Part shown: positions 6,170 through 14,840 of the stretch, in pieces | How positions within the stretch are numbered: the first letter of the stretch is position 1 | How the letters are laid out: each line of letters starts with the position of its first letter | Notes under the pieces: generated by a model | Told to the model about the DNA's origin: nothing | What the model saw: the letters and a program-made list of their open reading frames with translations, nothing else | Databases searched by the model: none | Position numbers and translations under genes: made by a program | Source: an uncultured Porphyromonadaceae bacterium | Lineage (GTDB): Bacteria > Bacteroidota > Bacteroidia > Bacteroidales > Muribaculaceae | Length of the DNA stretch: 29,814 bases | Assembly: GCA_900541555.1 (NCBI GenBank) | Contig: UQKE01000025.1 | Location: 1-29,814, forward strand | Direction of reading: 5' to 3'

Positions 6170-6718
6170 TTAAAATTCCAAACCCACTCTGATGCCCAAT
6201 CCGTTGGCAGCGTCTACCCTTTCATCTTCCATGTTAGGCATTATGCTCAGCGTGAACGCGGCATATACGGCACGGCGTTGCTTCAACTTCAATCGTCCTC
6301 CCAATTGGATGTCGAAGTAGGCGCCATGCAGGCATCCCAATGTATATCCGGCACGACCGGAGATGAAGGGAAGCAGGCGCTTGTCGCTCAGCAGGTTGAT
6401 GCGGCTCTCCACGAAAAACGGAAACGCCGCGTTCTTCCATCCGTCTTGCGTATAGTACTCCAAAGCCATGCCTCCGCCCAAATAGAAGAAGTTGCTGAAT
6501 TGATAGCCGTGGGAGGTCGAAACGATTATTTTGTCGCTCAATTCGTCAAAATCATCGCTTACGGCAAAACCGTAGGCCACGTCGACAAACGCCTTGTAGC
6601 CGCGCATCGTTTGCCACGGCAAAACGCGCTTTTCCGCCGCAGGCGAAACCGGCTCCGCTGCGCGTGCAGGGAAAGCGAGAATCGCTGCAAATGCCATTAA
6701 CAACCATGTCTTTTTCAT
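6170..6718 (-). CDS. Small outer-membrane beta-barrel-like protein (paralog B)
   Basis: A 182-residue exported protein when started at the ATG at 6718, which gives MKKTWLLMAFAAILAFPARA as signal peptide and is preceded by AAGGTGG; a GTG 9 nt upstream is less likely. It shares with paralog A the WQTMRGYKAF entry motif, HGYQFSNFFYLGGGMALE, NLLSDKRLLPFISGRAGY and the ending GLGIRVGLEF, consistent with an eight-strand-sized barrel. Its stop codon is 35 nt before paralog A. No catalytic motif is visible and the specific family was not recognised. No convincing TAnnTTTG box was found in the AT-rich 106 bases upstream. Confidence 0.75.
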   Translation of the reverse strand: MKKTWLLMAFAAILAFPARAAEPVSPAAEKRVLPWQTMRGYKAFVDVAYGFAVSDDFDELSDKIIVSTSHGYQFSNFFYLGGGMALEYYTQDGWKNAAFPFFVESRINLLSDKRLLPFISGRAGYTLGCLHGAYFDIQLGGRLKLKQRRAVYAAFTLSIMPNMEDERVDAANGLGIRVGLEF

Positions 6719-6824
6719 AAGCACCACCTTATTAATTGTTTAAAATTTCTGTAAAATAAACAAATCTCTTTTAACAAAACAAATAAAATTCCATTTTACT
6801 GCATCAAATTCTAATTTTTTGATT

Positions 6825-9800
6825 TTAATGCTGAATAATGACGATTTGCCTGTCAACAACCTCCCCATTTTCTACAATGTTCAAGTAATAAGTGCCGTTG
6901 GGAAGATCACTCACATTCATCTGCGTCGTAGGGTTGGCGAGCGCCACCGAACGCACCAAAGCAAAATCGCTATAAAGCAACGCCATCGCATCTACGCTCG
7001 GAGAAAGCACCTCTCCATTTTCCCCTTTGCGGCTTATTGAAAGCGTTGACGTTACCGGATTGGGTGCAGAATGATAAACACCTGTCCATGACGACCTTAC
7101 ATGCATTTTCACTTTTATGCTATGCTCGAAATCATCAGAAATCAAGCATGTCACATAACCGGAGGCAACCTCGTTGCTATCAACGCTTGGCATCGTCACG
7201 ACTGCTTCGTTGGCATCCATAGGCTCCGGGTCTAAGGGAATCGGATCCGGCATTTCAGGCTCAAGCGAATTGGTACCCACGCCAATCTCCGGGAAACCCA
7301 GATCCGGATTGACAATTATTTCGCCAGTTATCCTCATGCAATTGCCGACCGAGCCGCCACCGGCTGTTTCTATCGCTGCCAATCCATTTATGCTATGCAA
7401 CAAAGACGGTGGCGGTGTTATTTCCACATCGTTATCCCAACAAAAATCCAATTGGTCGATGTCGAGATATTCAGGATAGACATTTATATGAAAATAATAT
7501 TTATAGGAATGTGAATCTTCACTCCACCATCGTTTCAACAAAACAACTTCCACCGTGTCAAGAGCAGCGGAATTAAGCGTTTTTCGGAATGTGTGCGTAA
7601 CGCCGCAGGAAGTCATCGATGCCTCTATCCAAGCATCGTTCACAATATTTTCCACGCTGGCATTAATCGAATTGTCGCCGTTGTTTTGAATATCGACACC
7701 TTGCGCTGCCGTCCAATTGACTGTCGCCACATCTTCGGGAATTGCCCATAGCTCATATCGGTTTTCTTCGTTCGAAATGCAATCGTTGCCATCAATAAAA
7801 ATATGCTCAGCTGTAATCCGAACCGCCGGTATCGATAATTGCGAGAAATCAATGCCTGCAATTGGCAAAACAAGACTTGGCGAAACAGAAACGGTGTCGG
7901 AAGTTCCAAATTCATAAGAAAGCGGCGCAACGGTTGCGCTCGCTCCGTTTTGCGAAACTACTTTAAACTTATTATTGGCAAAATTCCATGTATAATTTAT
8001 ATATGGCACATCAGGCATGTTGGCAACAGTCAAGGTTGTAGTACCGAGCACTTCTGTCGTATTTCCTTCAATATGCGGCACTAATTCGGTTGTCAAATAA
8101 GGAAACAAATCCGTCATGTCGCCATAATACGAAGAAACAACGGTCGAATGCGCACGGTCGAATGGCGATGCCTCTTTCAATTCCAACAAACTCAAATCCG
8201 CATATTCGTCGTAGTCGATATCCAATGCGCTTGCCGTCGGCACAAGGCAAAACGAATTCAAAATTGGAATATTGGCAAGATTGTCAACTGTAGGAATCTC
8301 AAAAGGTGGAATGAAAACGCCTCCGCTTCTATCTAATGAAATATTAGCATTATTTAAAGAATATGATAATTCACTTTCAGAAATCTTTTTAATACCAATC
8401 AAAGCAAATAATTTCACCGTAATATCCACATCTCCATAATAAATCAATTCATTGCTTGCAGGCAATAATGTAAAACCATCAATGTCAAAGTTGCATCTAA
8501 TCGGTGCAAGCCAACCCAATTTATGATAGTCGGTTACAGACATTTTATCCTCAAAATCAATTAATCGCATCCTCATTGTTGACAAATCACCACCTCCTTG
8601 CGCAACAGCGACAGTCTCACACTGCGAGGGGTTTTTGCTTACTAAAGCATTGTTTTGAAAAGCGACACGATCGGTTGCAGTCATTGACATTTGATCATCT
8701 ATCCGATAGTACAGCAACTGTTTCATAGCCGGAGTATCCAGAATATCCGCGTACTTCTGCACTTGCCCTACATCGATACTCGCTTTATATTCTTTAACTT
8801 GTGATGCAACAGAAGCAAATTGCCTAATCATGAATTGCAACGCGATAGGAATGTTCAGCCCTTGAAAGGGAGAGTTGACCGCAATAAATTTGCGCACTTG
8901 GTGGTCTTGGCGATCTCTTTCCATCAGGTTCATCCCGATGCGAGCCACTACGCCGCCCGTGCCCAAACCTACCACATAGCTGTCGTCCGACACTGTGAAA
9001 CGATTGCTATTGACGTATTGGAGTGCCGTGCGAAACATTTCGCCTTGCCGCAGAAGATCGTCTGTGGTATTGGTTGCTGTCACATAAACGATATCGAATA
9101 TTTGAGCGAGCTGCTCGATTGTGGCTTGCATGCCTTCAAGCCCGAGAATATCGTTCAAGCTGATTGTTCTGCCGCTCCCTGTCAAAGTCGACAAGTCGAC
9201 ATCGCCAACGATGATGAGCGGTCGAATGAATTTACCGTTTGTTGCTTCGTTCAAAAAAATTGTCTCAATCATTCCGGCAGATTGCGTAGACGTTTCGCGA
9301 ATCAAAAATTCGACAGTTGATAGTTTACCATTCACCGTGCGCGGTGTTGTGATCCGCTGCACGTGAATCTGGTTGCGGCTTGTCATTACTTTTCCATCGG
9401 AAAAAGTCACCCGAATATAAATCTCATGCTTTCCCGCCGTCTCAAAATCATGATTCCATGAGCTTTCCAATGGCACATTTGCATACGCATCGTCTTCATC
9501 GCTCTTTACTTCAATTTTAGTGATCGCCGCGTCGACGTTCGTATATAGATGATCATTGGTGAAACGAATCGACACATTGCCCGTCAGGTATTCTGAATTG
9601 AACGGCGCAACTGCGAAACACCGTTTTTTGATGAAAGGCGACGGCTTATTAGGCACTAATATAATCTGCTCGTCTATAATCTTTATCCAGCCTTTGCTTT
9701 CAGCATCCGGATCCAATTGATTGTAGTCGACATAAACGATTCGAGCAGCATCGTCGTCTGTGTCATCGTTGAATTGCGACATCGATGGCAATTGATTTCC

Positions 9801-10070
9801 ATTGATTTGCGAATCGTAGAGACCGCTGTAAAGCATCTGAACTACGTCGGAATTGACACAATTCTCCGTAGAAATGCCGTCAAGTTGCGACGGAGAGATC
9901 AAAGAGAACCCATAGCCCTCCAAAATGCCGGAGTCAATCAAACTCAAATCGACAGTTTCAAGCACCGAATCCATTTTCAGCTTGTAGTCGTCGGCTGTGA
10001 TAGCCGATACAGCCGGGGAGCAAATCATTGTCACGAAAAGTGACAAACTCAAAATTAAATTTTTGTTCAT
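6825..10070 (-). CDS. T9SS-secreted protein with degenerate lipase-like domain
   Basis: A 1081-residue secreted protein. A signal peptide (1-23, ending AVSA) begins it and a type-A T9SS sorting domain ends it (about 1003-1081: SAPNPVTSTLSISRKG ... LPNGTYYLNIVENGEVVDRQ), so it should cross the outer membrane through the SprA system encoded in this window. Residues ~280-650 resemble the lipase/PGAP1-like alpha/beta hydrolase found in many Bacteroidetes T9SS cargo: RPLIIVGDVDL (283), GLGTGGVVAR (368-377), SFCLVPTASALDID (606-619), SPFDRAHSTV (635-644). The elbow position that should be Ser (GxSxGG) is Gly370, so catalysis is probably lost. The remainder is beta-rich, possibly Ig-like. It follows a small secreted protein after 18 nt, probably in one operon. 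Confidence 0.85.
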   Translation of the reverse strand: MNKNLILSLSLFVTMICSPAVSAITADDYKLKMDSVLETVDLSLIDSGILEGYGFSLISPSQLDGISTENCVNSDVVQMLYSGLYDSQINGNQLPSMSQFNDDTDDDAARIVYVDYNQLDPDAESKGWIKIIDEQIILVPNKPSPFIKKRCFAVAPFNSEYLTGNVSIRFTNDHLYTNVDAAITKIEVKSDEDDAYANVPLESSWNHDFETAGKHEIYIRVTFSDGKVMTSRNQIHVQRITTPRTVNGKLSTVEFLIRETSTQSAGMIETIFLNEATNGKFIRPLIIVGDVDLSTLTGSGRTISLNDILGLEGMQATIEQLAQIFDIVYVTATNTTDDLLRQGEMFRTALQYVNSNRFTVSDDSYVVGLGTGGVVARIGMNLMERDRQDHQVRKFIAVNSPFQGLNIPIALQFMIRQFASVASQVKEYKASIDVGQVQKYADILDTPAMKQLLYYRIDDQMSMTATDRVAFQNNALVSKNPSQCETVAVAQGGGDLSTMRMRLIDFEDKMSVTDYHKLGWLAPIRCNFDIDGFTLLPASNELIYYGDVDITVKLFALIGIKKISESELSYSLNNANISLDRSGGVFIPPFEIPTVDNLANIPILNSFCLVPTASALDIDYDEYADLSLLELKEASPFDRAHSTVVSSYYGDMTDLFPYLTTELVPHIEGNTTEVLGTTTLTVANMPDVPYINYTWNFANNKFKVVSQNGASATVAPLSYEFGTSDTVSVSPSLVLPIAGIDFSQLSIPAVRITAEHIFIDGNDCISNEENRYELWAIPEDVATVNWTAAQGVDIQNNGDNSINASVENIVNDAWIEASMTSCGVTHTFRKTLNSAALDTVEVVLLKRWWSEDSHSYKYYFHINVYPEYLDIDQLDFCWDNDVEITPPPSLLHSINGLAAIETAGGGSVGNCMRITGEIIVNPDLGFPEIGVGTNSLEPEMPDPIPLDPEPMDANEAVVTMPSVDSNEVASGYVTCLISDDFEHSIKVKMHVRSSWTGVYHSAPNPVTSTLSISRKGENGEVLSPSVDAMALLYSDFALVRSVALANPTTQMNVSDLPNGTYYLNIVENGEVVDRQIVIIQH

Positions 10071-10088
10071 AATGGTTTATTTGACAGG

Positions 10089-10454
10089 TTAGTAATAATA
10101 TCCGCTTGTATCCAATATCCCTTTATAGGCGCTATCGCCATTGGTAATAACTACGAAATACACGCTTTCGGGAAGCGGCGGCAGTTGAAATGTTTGCACA
10201 CAGCCGTTCGTTGTTATCCGAAAACCACATTCTGCCAATCCGCTGCCATTAATTATATAGAGCATATAATCGCCGGATGCTTGAAAAGCCACAGAAAGCA
10301 CCTGCATATCCGGATCGTACGAAACTTTGGGAACACCAATCTCTGTACGATCGCCACCCATAGGAGTTATATTCACACAATATATTTGCTGAGTTCTCGC
10401 CAACAATGGCAATTGAAAAAACACTACAACAAGCAAAAAGAAAATTTTCTTCAT
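10089..10454 (-). CDS. Small secreted DUF3244-like protein
   Basis: A 121-residue exported protein starting MKKIFFLLVVVFFQLPLLA (signal peptide). The mature ~100 residues look like the single Ig-like domain of DUF3244-type Bacteroidales proteins: VSYDPDMQVLSVAFQASGDY, YIINGSGLAECGFRITTNG, QTFQLPPLPESVYFVVITNG, then DSAYKGILDTSGYYY. The frame stays open to an ATG at 10517, but a TAACTTTG promoter box at 10475-10482 lies inside that extension and the signal peptide begins only at 10454, so the shorter start is preferred. It is 18 nt upstream of the T9SS cargo and probably co-transcribed. DUF3244 assignment rests on pattern recall; function unknown. Confidence 0.7.
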   Translation of the reverse strand: MKKIFFLLVVVFFQLPLLARTQQIYCVNITPMGGDRTEIGVPKVSYDPDMQVLSVAFQASGDYMLYIINGSGLAECGFRITTNGCVQTFQLPPLPESVYFVVITNGDSAYKGILDTSGYYY

Positions 10455-10474
10455 AAACATACTATTTGTTTTCT

Positions 10475-10503
10475 CAAAGTTAACAAAACGCTTCCCTATT
10501 TTT
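10475..10503 (-). promoter_or_regulatory. Promoter of the DUF3244-like / T9SS cargo operon
   Basis: On the minus strand TAACTTTG (10482-10475) fits TAnnTTTG, with a TTCG about 21 nt upstream as a one-mismatch -33 element. The ATG at 10454 is about 20 nt downstream. Confidence 0.5.
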
Positions 10504-10554
10504 CGAACATTCACCATGCATTCTTAAATTCACATATATCTGTTTTTCAAGCAT

Positions 10555-10592
10555 ATAAAAAACAAAATGCGCATTTCTGCGCATTCGATTGT
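10555..10592 (-). terminator. Rho-independent terminator of the kinase-TPR operon
   Basis: On the minus strand a perfect 8-bp stem AATGCGCA-GAAA-TGCGCATT (10585-10566) with a GNRA-type tetraloop is followed by TTGTTTTTTA. The stem can extend through AAAACAA/TTGTTTT. It lies about 45 nt past the stop codon of the TPR-HTH gene. The clearest terminator in the window. Confidence 0.85.
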
Positions 10593-10632
10593 TTTGTTGC
10601 TTTATTTTAACGAAAAACAAAGGAAAACTTCC

Positions 10633-12303
10633 CTAAATCTTATACTTTTTAATAAAATCGTCCAACGACGTATCGATCCCCATTTTTTTCACAATCGTCA
10701 GCCGTTTGTTGCTTACTGTGTGTTCGTTGGTATAATTCATGCAAACCATAATTTCCACAGTAGAAAATCCACAAGCAACAAGGCTTATAAACTTAATCTC
10801 ATGTTCGCGCAAATTTGGATATTCTTCCTTTATCCTATGCAATAATCCGTGGAAAGAGACATTGACATAATATTCAATATGTTTCCAAAAATCTGCATCG
10901 GGATTGTTGAGCTCTACTATTTGATGGAATTTATCAACGAATTTAGTCGCTTTGTTTCCATAAAGATAAGAACAATTGATCACTTCTTTGATCGTATCCA
11001 ATAGCATTTCAAGCGAATGCTTTAATTCAGCCGACACTGCTTCTTTTTCGCAAATGGTTTTAATCGCGTCGCTGTGCTCTCTTTGAATTTTATCGCGCAA
11101 TATATAGGCTTCTTGCAGCTGTCGACGTTTTCGTCGATGCAAAACCACAAATCCACCGGCTACTGTAATGCAAATCGCAACAATAAAGATCGCTTGTATC
11201 ATGTTGCGATGACGCATTTCAATATTCTCTACTTCCAATTGCTTTTTGTCATATCGCCGCTCTAATTCAAACAAATTTTGTTGCAACGAATGACTTGTTA
11301 CATTATCTACATAAGAATTGACAGAATCATAATAAACGTATGCTGCGCGATAGTCGCCCAAAGCTTTTGCCATATTAATACGTGTCAACAATTCCGAAAC
11401 AATTTCCGGCGGAAGCAATTCCGAACGTTTCGTTCGTTGCAAAAAATAATATTTCGCAGAGTCGACCATGCCCAAGCGAGCATAGGCATTTGCAGCATCA
11501 TAGTAAGGATTGTTGTCGGTGAGGTAGCACCGCCCTTCGCGGATAACGCGCACCGCCATGTCTTTGGCTCGCACAGCTTGCGAATCAATAAAATAAGCAC
11601 GCGACAACATCCCCATATTATAGAAAATACGATTGGAATCGTTTTGTTCCCTTGATATCCGAAGCGCTTCACGTAGATACAGAAACGCGCTATCTATGCT
11701 ACTCCCTCTGTAAAGCCCGCCGATCATACTCAAACACACTTGCTGGTATTTAGTGTCGCCGGCAAGCCGATAGTAGCGCAAGGCTTCTTTATAGTTGGCA
11801 ATATCCTCCCCACTTCCTATAAATGTATTCTTATAAAGTTCCCCCAACCTCATGTGGATATAGCCGAGGTTTTCGTAGTCGCCGGTATCGGCCACCGTTT
11901 CAGCTTTCTTATACCATTCGATGGCAGCAAGATGGTCGCCCATTTCGTTCAATGCGGCACCTTTGAAAATGTAAGCGCGGGTACGCTTCTCGGCATCTCC
12001 GGCATTGTCGTAGTAGCGAACAGCCACATCGATGAGCGAATCGGACGTGATGGGAACATAAGTTTTATATTGCGCTTGCGTCAGAAGCAAGGCGTAATAG
12101 GCATTATTGGCCTTTCCACGCAACGATTCGGGAGCGATTGCCTGCAAGATGGCAAGCGCGCTGTCGGGGCGCACGGCCATCAGGCTGTCGGCAGCTACAA
12201 GCCGCGCATCCGTCGCTTTCGAGCAACCGGCCAATAAGCTCGCAGCGATTACAAAAAACGCCGCCAATGCCGTTTGCCACCGTTTCATCGCGAAACTGCT
12301 CAT
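10633..12303 (-). CDS. Membrane-anchored TPR lipoprotein with C-terminal LuxR-like HTH
   Basis: A 556-residue protein of a layout common in Bacteroidetes. A lipoprotein-type signal ends LLAGC (Cys27). Residues ~30-345 are helical tetratricopeptide repeats, e.g. ALNEMGDHLAAIEWYKKAE and YKEALRYYRLAGD. A charged coiled-coil-like stretch (345-368) leads to a transmembrane helix at about 369-388, then basic HRRKRR and a cytoplasmic coil. The C-terminal ~60 residues (LREHEIKFISLVACGFSTVE ... SNKRLTIVKKMGI, 498-543) resemble a GerE/LuxR helix-turn-helix. It could sense something periplasmic through the TPRs and bind DNA while membrane-bound. The first ATG (12303) is 9 nt after the kinase stop; an in-frame ATG at 12288 is an alternative start. 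Targets are unknown. Confidence 0.8.
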   Translation of the reverse strand: MSSFAMKRWQTALAAFFVIAASLLAGCSKATDARLVAADSLMAVRPDSALAILQAIAPESLRGKANNAYYALLLTQAQYKTYVPITSDSLIDVAVRYYDNAGDAEKRTRAYIFKGAALNEMGDHLAAIEWYKKAETVADTGDYENLGYIHMRLGELYKNTFIGSGEDIANYKEALRYYRLAGDTKYQQVCLSMIGGLYRGSSIDSAFLYLREALRISREQNDSNRIFYNMGMLSRAYFIDSQAVRAKDMAVRVIREGRCYLTDNNPYYDAANAYARLGMVDSAKYYFLQRTKRSELLPPEIVSELLTRINMAKALGDYRAAYVYYDSVNSYVDNVTSHSLQQNLFELERRYDKKQLEVENIEMRHRNMIQAIFIVAICITVAGGFVVLHRRKRRQLQEAYILRDKIQREHSDAIKTICEKEAVSAELKHSLEMLLDTIKEVINCSYLYGNKATKFVDKFHQIVELNNPDADFWKHIEYYVNVSFHGLLHRIKEEYPNLREHEIKFISLVACGFSTVEIMVCMNYTNEHTVSNKRLTIVKKMGIDTSLDDFIKKYKI

Positions 12304-12312
12304 GGGAGGGGG

Positions 12313-13968
12313 CTAATATCCTTGTTCAAGCCGCCCGATGGCCGCTGCAGTGGCCGAATCGCTCAGCAGCCGATAGGCCAAGCGGTAGTATTCCAATGCT
12401 TGATTGCGGTCGCCTGTGAAATTGATTTGCGCTTCGGCTGCTTCCACCCAAGCGTCGTGGGCCTCGGCAAGCTTGGCATACAAGTTTTCGCCATACTGCG
12501 AACTGAAATCGAACGAATAATCGCCACCGGAATAGTCGGCATACTTGTCCTCCATCGAAACAATCTCCGACATTAGCTCCTTGGCGCGAAGCAAATTGTC
12601 GGTATCGCCCGACGTGCTGTTGTTGATAAGCCATTCGCAAGAGTCGCAAATTTCCTTATACTCGGCGTAATCGTCGGCCACAACCTGAATGTCGGCTTCG
12701 GCAGCCTTCTTGCCATTGAAGAAATACCACGTGCCGGCTGCTCCCGCAACGACAAAAACCACAGCTATAATCGCCCAAAGGTATTTTCGCCGCGATGGCG
12801 TTTCGTCATCATCGTCAGACATCGGATTCTGCCATCTTTCTCCAATCACCTCCGTTGAGCCGGCATCGTTTTTCTTCACTTCTTCCTCCTCGCGGAAAGG
12901 CGGTTGCATCGTCGCCGATGACGGCTTGCCGTTGTCGATGACGCGCGTGGCATTCTCGTCCGTGCCACCGGCCGGCTGCTCCAATCCGCTTTCCGATTCG
13001 CCGGAAACCGTTTGGACGTCGGTCGACGGAATACCTGAGCCGTCGAGGTCGGAAAGGAAGTCGGCAACCGTGGCCGTGCGGTCGAACTGGCTGTAAGCCA
13101 TCGCGCGGACTATCGCGGCGCGTGTCGGAGCAGAGAGCGTCGGCGGCAACGACCGTTCGACCATCCCCGGCTCTATCTCCGTAGCCGTCACGGGACGGCG
13201 GCCGACGAGCATGTAGTAGAGCGTCGCGCCCAGCGCGTAAATGTCGGCACGCGGCGAAAATTTCGTCAGCCCCGAATACTGCTCCACCGGCGCATAACCG
13301 TCGCTGCATCCCTGAACGCGGATGCTCGACGTCGGGTTGCCTTTCTTGTCGAAATGCTTCGCCAGCCCGAAGTCGATGAGCACGGGCAGGCGGTCGCCGC
13401 TATGGTAGTCGGCCCGAAACATCACGTTGTCAGGCTTGATGTCGAGGTGGTTGATGTTGTAGCCGTGGAGAAAGTCGACCGCGTTCGCCACTTGCCGGAT
13501 GATGGCGACGGCCTCCCGCTCCGGAAGAGCGCCTTGCTCCTCCACCAAGTCGCGAAGGCTTCCGCCGTTGAGGTATTCCATCACGTAGTAGACCGTGTTG
13601 TTCGCCTCAAACACTTCGTTCACCGGAACTACTCCGGGATTTTGGCCGCTGATCTCGTTCAACCGGCGCGCTTCCGACAAAAAGTCGCTGCGGCTTTCCT
13701 CCACCCGCGACTGCAACGGGCGTGAATAGCTCACCGCCCCGTCGGCGTCGCGCTCGCAAGCGTCTTTCACAAAATGCTCCTTCACCGTAAAGTAGGTGAA
13801 TATCGGAACTTTCCCGAACAGGACGGTTGTCGACACCTTGTAGGTAATGCCGAAGCCGCCTTTCCCCAATACTTCCTCTACGCGATAATCATATTTCGGA
13901 CTTTTCAAGATCGTCCCTATCGGCAAGGCTTGCCGCAATTCTTTTTCGTCGATGGCGTTAGGTTTCAT
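12313..13968 (-). CDS. Transmembrane Ser/Thr protein kinase (PknB-like)
   Basis: A 551-residue Hanks-type kinase. Kinase domain about 27-309: glycine loop GKGGFG (35-40), beta3 Lys63 in TVKEHF, alphaC Glu99, catalytic loop HLDIKPDN (174-181, HLD in place of HRD), DFG (199-201), GYAPVEQY (224-231) and DIYALGATLYYMLVGRRP (242-259). All catalytic residues are present. A disordered acidic/polar linker follows, then one transmembrane helix (~396-417) and a ~130-residue outer segment that looks helical/TPR-like (EAHDAWVEAAEAQINF, NQALEYYRLAYRLLSDSA). The TTG at 13992 would lengthen the frame but lies in the -7 box TAAATTTG, so the ATG at 13968 is chosen. The partner TPR-HTH gene follows after 9 nt, suggesting a joint signalling pathway. 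Confidence 0.9.
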   Translation of the reverse strand: MKPNAIDEKELRQALPIGTILKSPKYDYRVEEVLGKGGFGITYKVSTTVLFGKVPIFTYFTVKEHFVKDACERDADGAVSYSRPLQSRVEESRSDFLSEARRLNEISGQNPGVVPVNEVFEANNTVYYVMEYLNGGSLRDLVEEQGALPEREAVAIIRQVANAVDFLHGYNINHLDIKPDNVMFRADYHSGDRLPVLIDFGLAKHFDKKGNPTSSIRVQGCSDGYAPVEQYSGLTKFSPRADIYALGATLYYMLVGRRPVTATEIEPGMVERSLPPTLSAPTRAAIVRAMAYSQFDRTATVADFLSDLDGSGIPSTDVQTVSGESESGLEQPAGGTDENATRVIDNGKPSSATMQPPFREEEEVKKNDAGSTEVIGERWQNPMSDDDDETPSRRKYLWAIIAVVFVVAGAAGTWYFFNGKKAAEADIQVVADDYAEYKEICDSCEWLINNSTSGDTDNLLRAKELMSEIVSMEDKYADYSGGDYSFDFSSQYGENLYAKLAEAHDAWVEAAEAQINFTGDRNQALEYYRLAYRLLSDSATAAAIGRLEQGY

Positions 13969-13989
13969 CAAATAAAATTTTATTTCTCG

Positions 13990-13997
13990 CAAATTTA
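13990..13997 (-). promoter_or_regulatory. -7 box of the kinase operon
   Basis: TAAATTTG on the minus strand (13997-13990) matches TAnnTTTG and lies 21 nt upstream of the kinase ATG. No clear -33 TTTG was found. The rest of the gap up to 14220 is AT-rich and shows no gene. Confidence 0.4.
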
Positions 13998-14220
13998 TAT
14001 TTTTTCACCTTTCCACACGACTATTTGCACCGTTTTTTTCACTTCAAACAAACTTTTTTCTGCGATTGACTTTATTCATAAAAGTGTAAATAGCTGATAA
14101 TTTGCAGCTTAAACCAGACATTAGGAATTAAACGGTGAGGAAAACAAACGTCCTGCCCTTCTTCACAGTGGGGAGAGAGGCGGGAAGAAACAAATGGAGG
14201 ATATGTCCTGCGCTGCGAAC

Positions 14221-14643
14221 TTATTTTTCGTTGAATATCAAGTCAAGCCCTTGACCTCGGTAAAACTCAAAGCGTGTATCACTCGATATGAGCGAAAGAC
14301 GTTCTGTCATGGCATGAGCAATAATGACATGATCCGACGGATCTTTATGGCCTTGTGCCTCATTGATTTCCATACGTGCGTAAGTCGCCATATGCTCTTT
14401 CTTCAAGGGGAGAATCTGAATATAAAATTCGTTTTCGATGGCGGCTACCATATCCTCTGCTGTTTTCCATCGTTTGGAGCACAAGCCTTTGTTGCGATAG
14501 CCCACTATCAGTTCGCGCACGGACTCGGCGCTGATGAAAAGCAGAGTGTCCGGCTCTTTCAAGAGCGACAGCACATCCCGACTCAGATATTCGGGATCGG
14601 TACTCATGTATACAAAAATATTGGTATCTAAAAGAACCCTCAT
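14221..14643 (-). CDS. PIN-domain ribonuclease toxin (VapC-like)
   Basis: A 140-residue PIN-domain protein, the ribonuclease-toxin fold of VapBC-type modules. The acidic active-site residues are in the expected places: Asp6 in LLDTNIFVY, Glu44 in SVRELIVGY, Asp101/Asp104 in HKDPSDHVIIAHA, and Asp122 in LISSDTRFEFY. Length is typical. By family it would cut RNA (often tRNA or rRNA) in a metal-dependent way; the target is not deducible. It begins 2 nt after the stop of the small upstream gene, indicating translational coupling with a likely antitoxin. No residues appear to be missing. Confidence 0.9.
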   Translation of the reverse strand: MRVLLDTNIFVYMSTDPEYLSRDVLSLLKEPDTLLFISAESVRELIVGYRNKGLCSKRWKTAEDMVAAIENEFYIQILPLKKEHMATYARMEINEAQGHKDPSDHVIIAHAMTERLSLISSDTRFEFYRGQGLDLIFNEK

Positions 14644-14645
14644 GC

Positions 14646-14810
14646 TTACAGCAAGAATTTTGGGTCATTTACTATCAGGCTTCCTTTCAGCCGCATCATG
14701 GCTTCCCAAGTCTTGCTTACCTTCTTCCCTTGTTTCTTGGCTTCTTCATCCAGTTCTTCCATCTTGCTTTTTTTCGGCTGCTCTTTCACCATTTCTTCTT
14801 TCTTCTCCAT
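14646..14810 (-). CDS. Small putative antitoxin of the PIN toxin
   Basis: A 54-residue, highly charged protein (MEKKEEMVKEQPKKSKMEEL ... TWEAMMRLKGSLIVNDPKFLL). The Lys/Glu-rich N-terminal half looks disordered or helical; the C-terminal RLKGSLIVNDPKFLL could be the toxin-binding segment. No AbrB, Phd or ribbon-helix-helix pattern is evident. The ATG at 14810 has AAGGAG 8 nt upstream and is 30 nt after a TATCTTTG promoter box; an upstream TTG at 14843 lies inside that box and is rejected. The antitoxin role is inferred from position (2 nt before the PIN gene, same transcript), not from homology. Confidence 0.7.
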   Translation of the reverse strand: MEKKEEMVKEQPKKSKMEELDEEAKKQGKKVSKTWEAMMRLKGSLIVNDPKFLL

Positions 14811-14840
14811 AGCAAATCTCCTTATACGGTATAACCTTTG

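Noticed and set aside
6728..6824. Terminator and promoter in the AT-rich gap between the T9SS cargo and paralog B
   Set aside because: Only a weak ATCAAA/TTTGAT pairing and no TAnnTTTG match; AT-richness alone is not evidence.
8940..8970. Active lipase site in the T9SS cargo
   Set aside because: The elbow reads GLGTGG with Gly at the nucleophile position, so an active serine esterase is not supported.
14120..14220. Terminator after the PIN toxin
   Set aside because: Imperfect pairing between a CCTGCCC and a GGCGGG-containing segment without a proper T-tract on the required strand.
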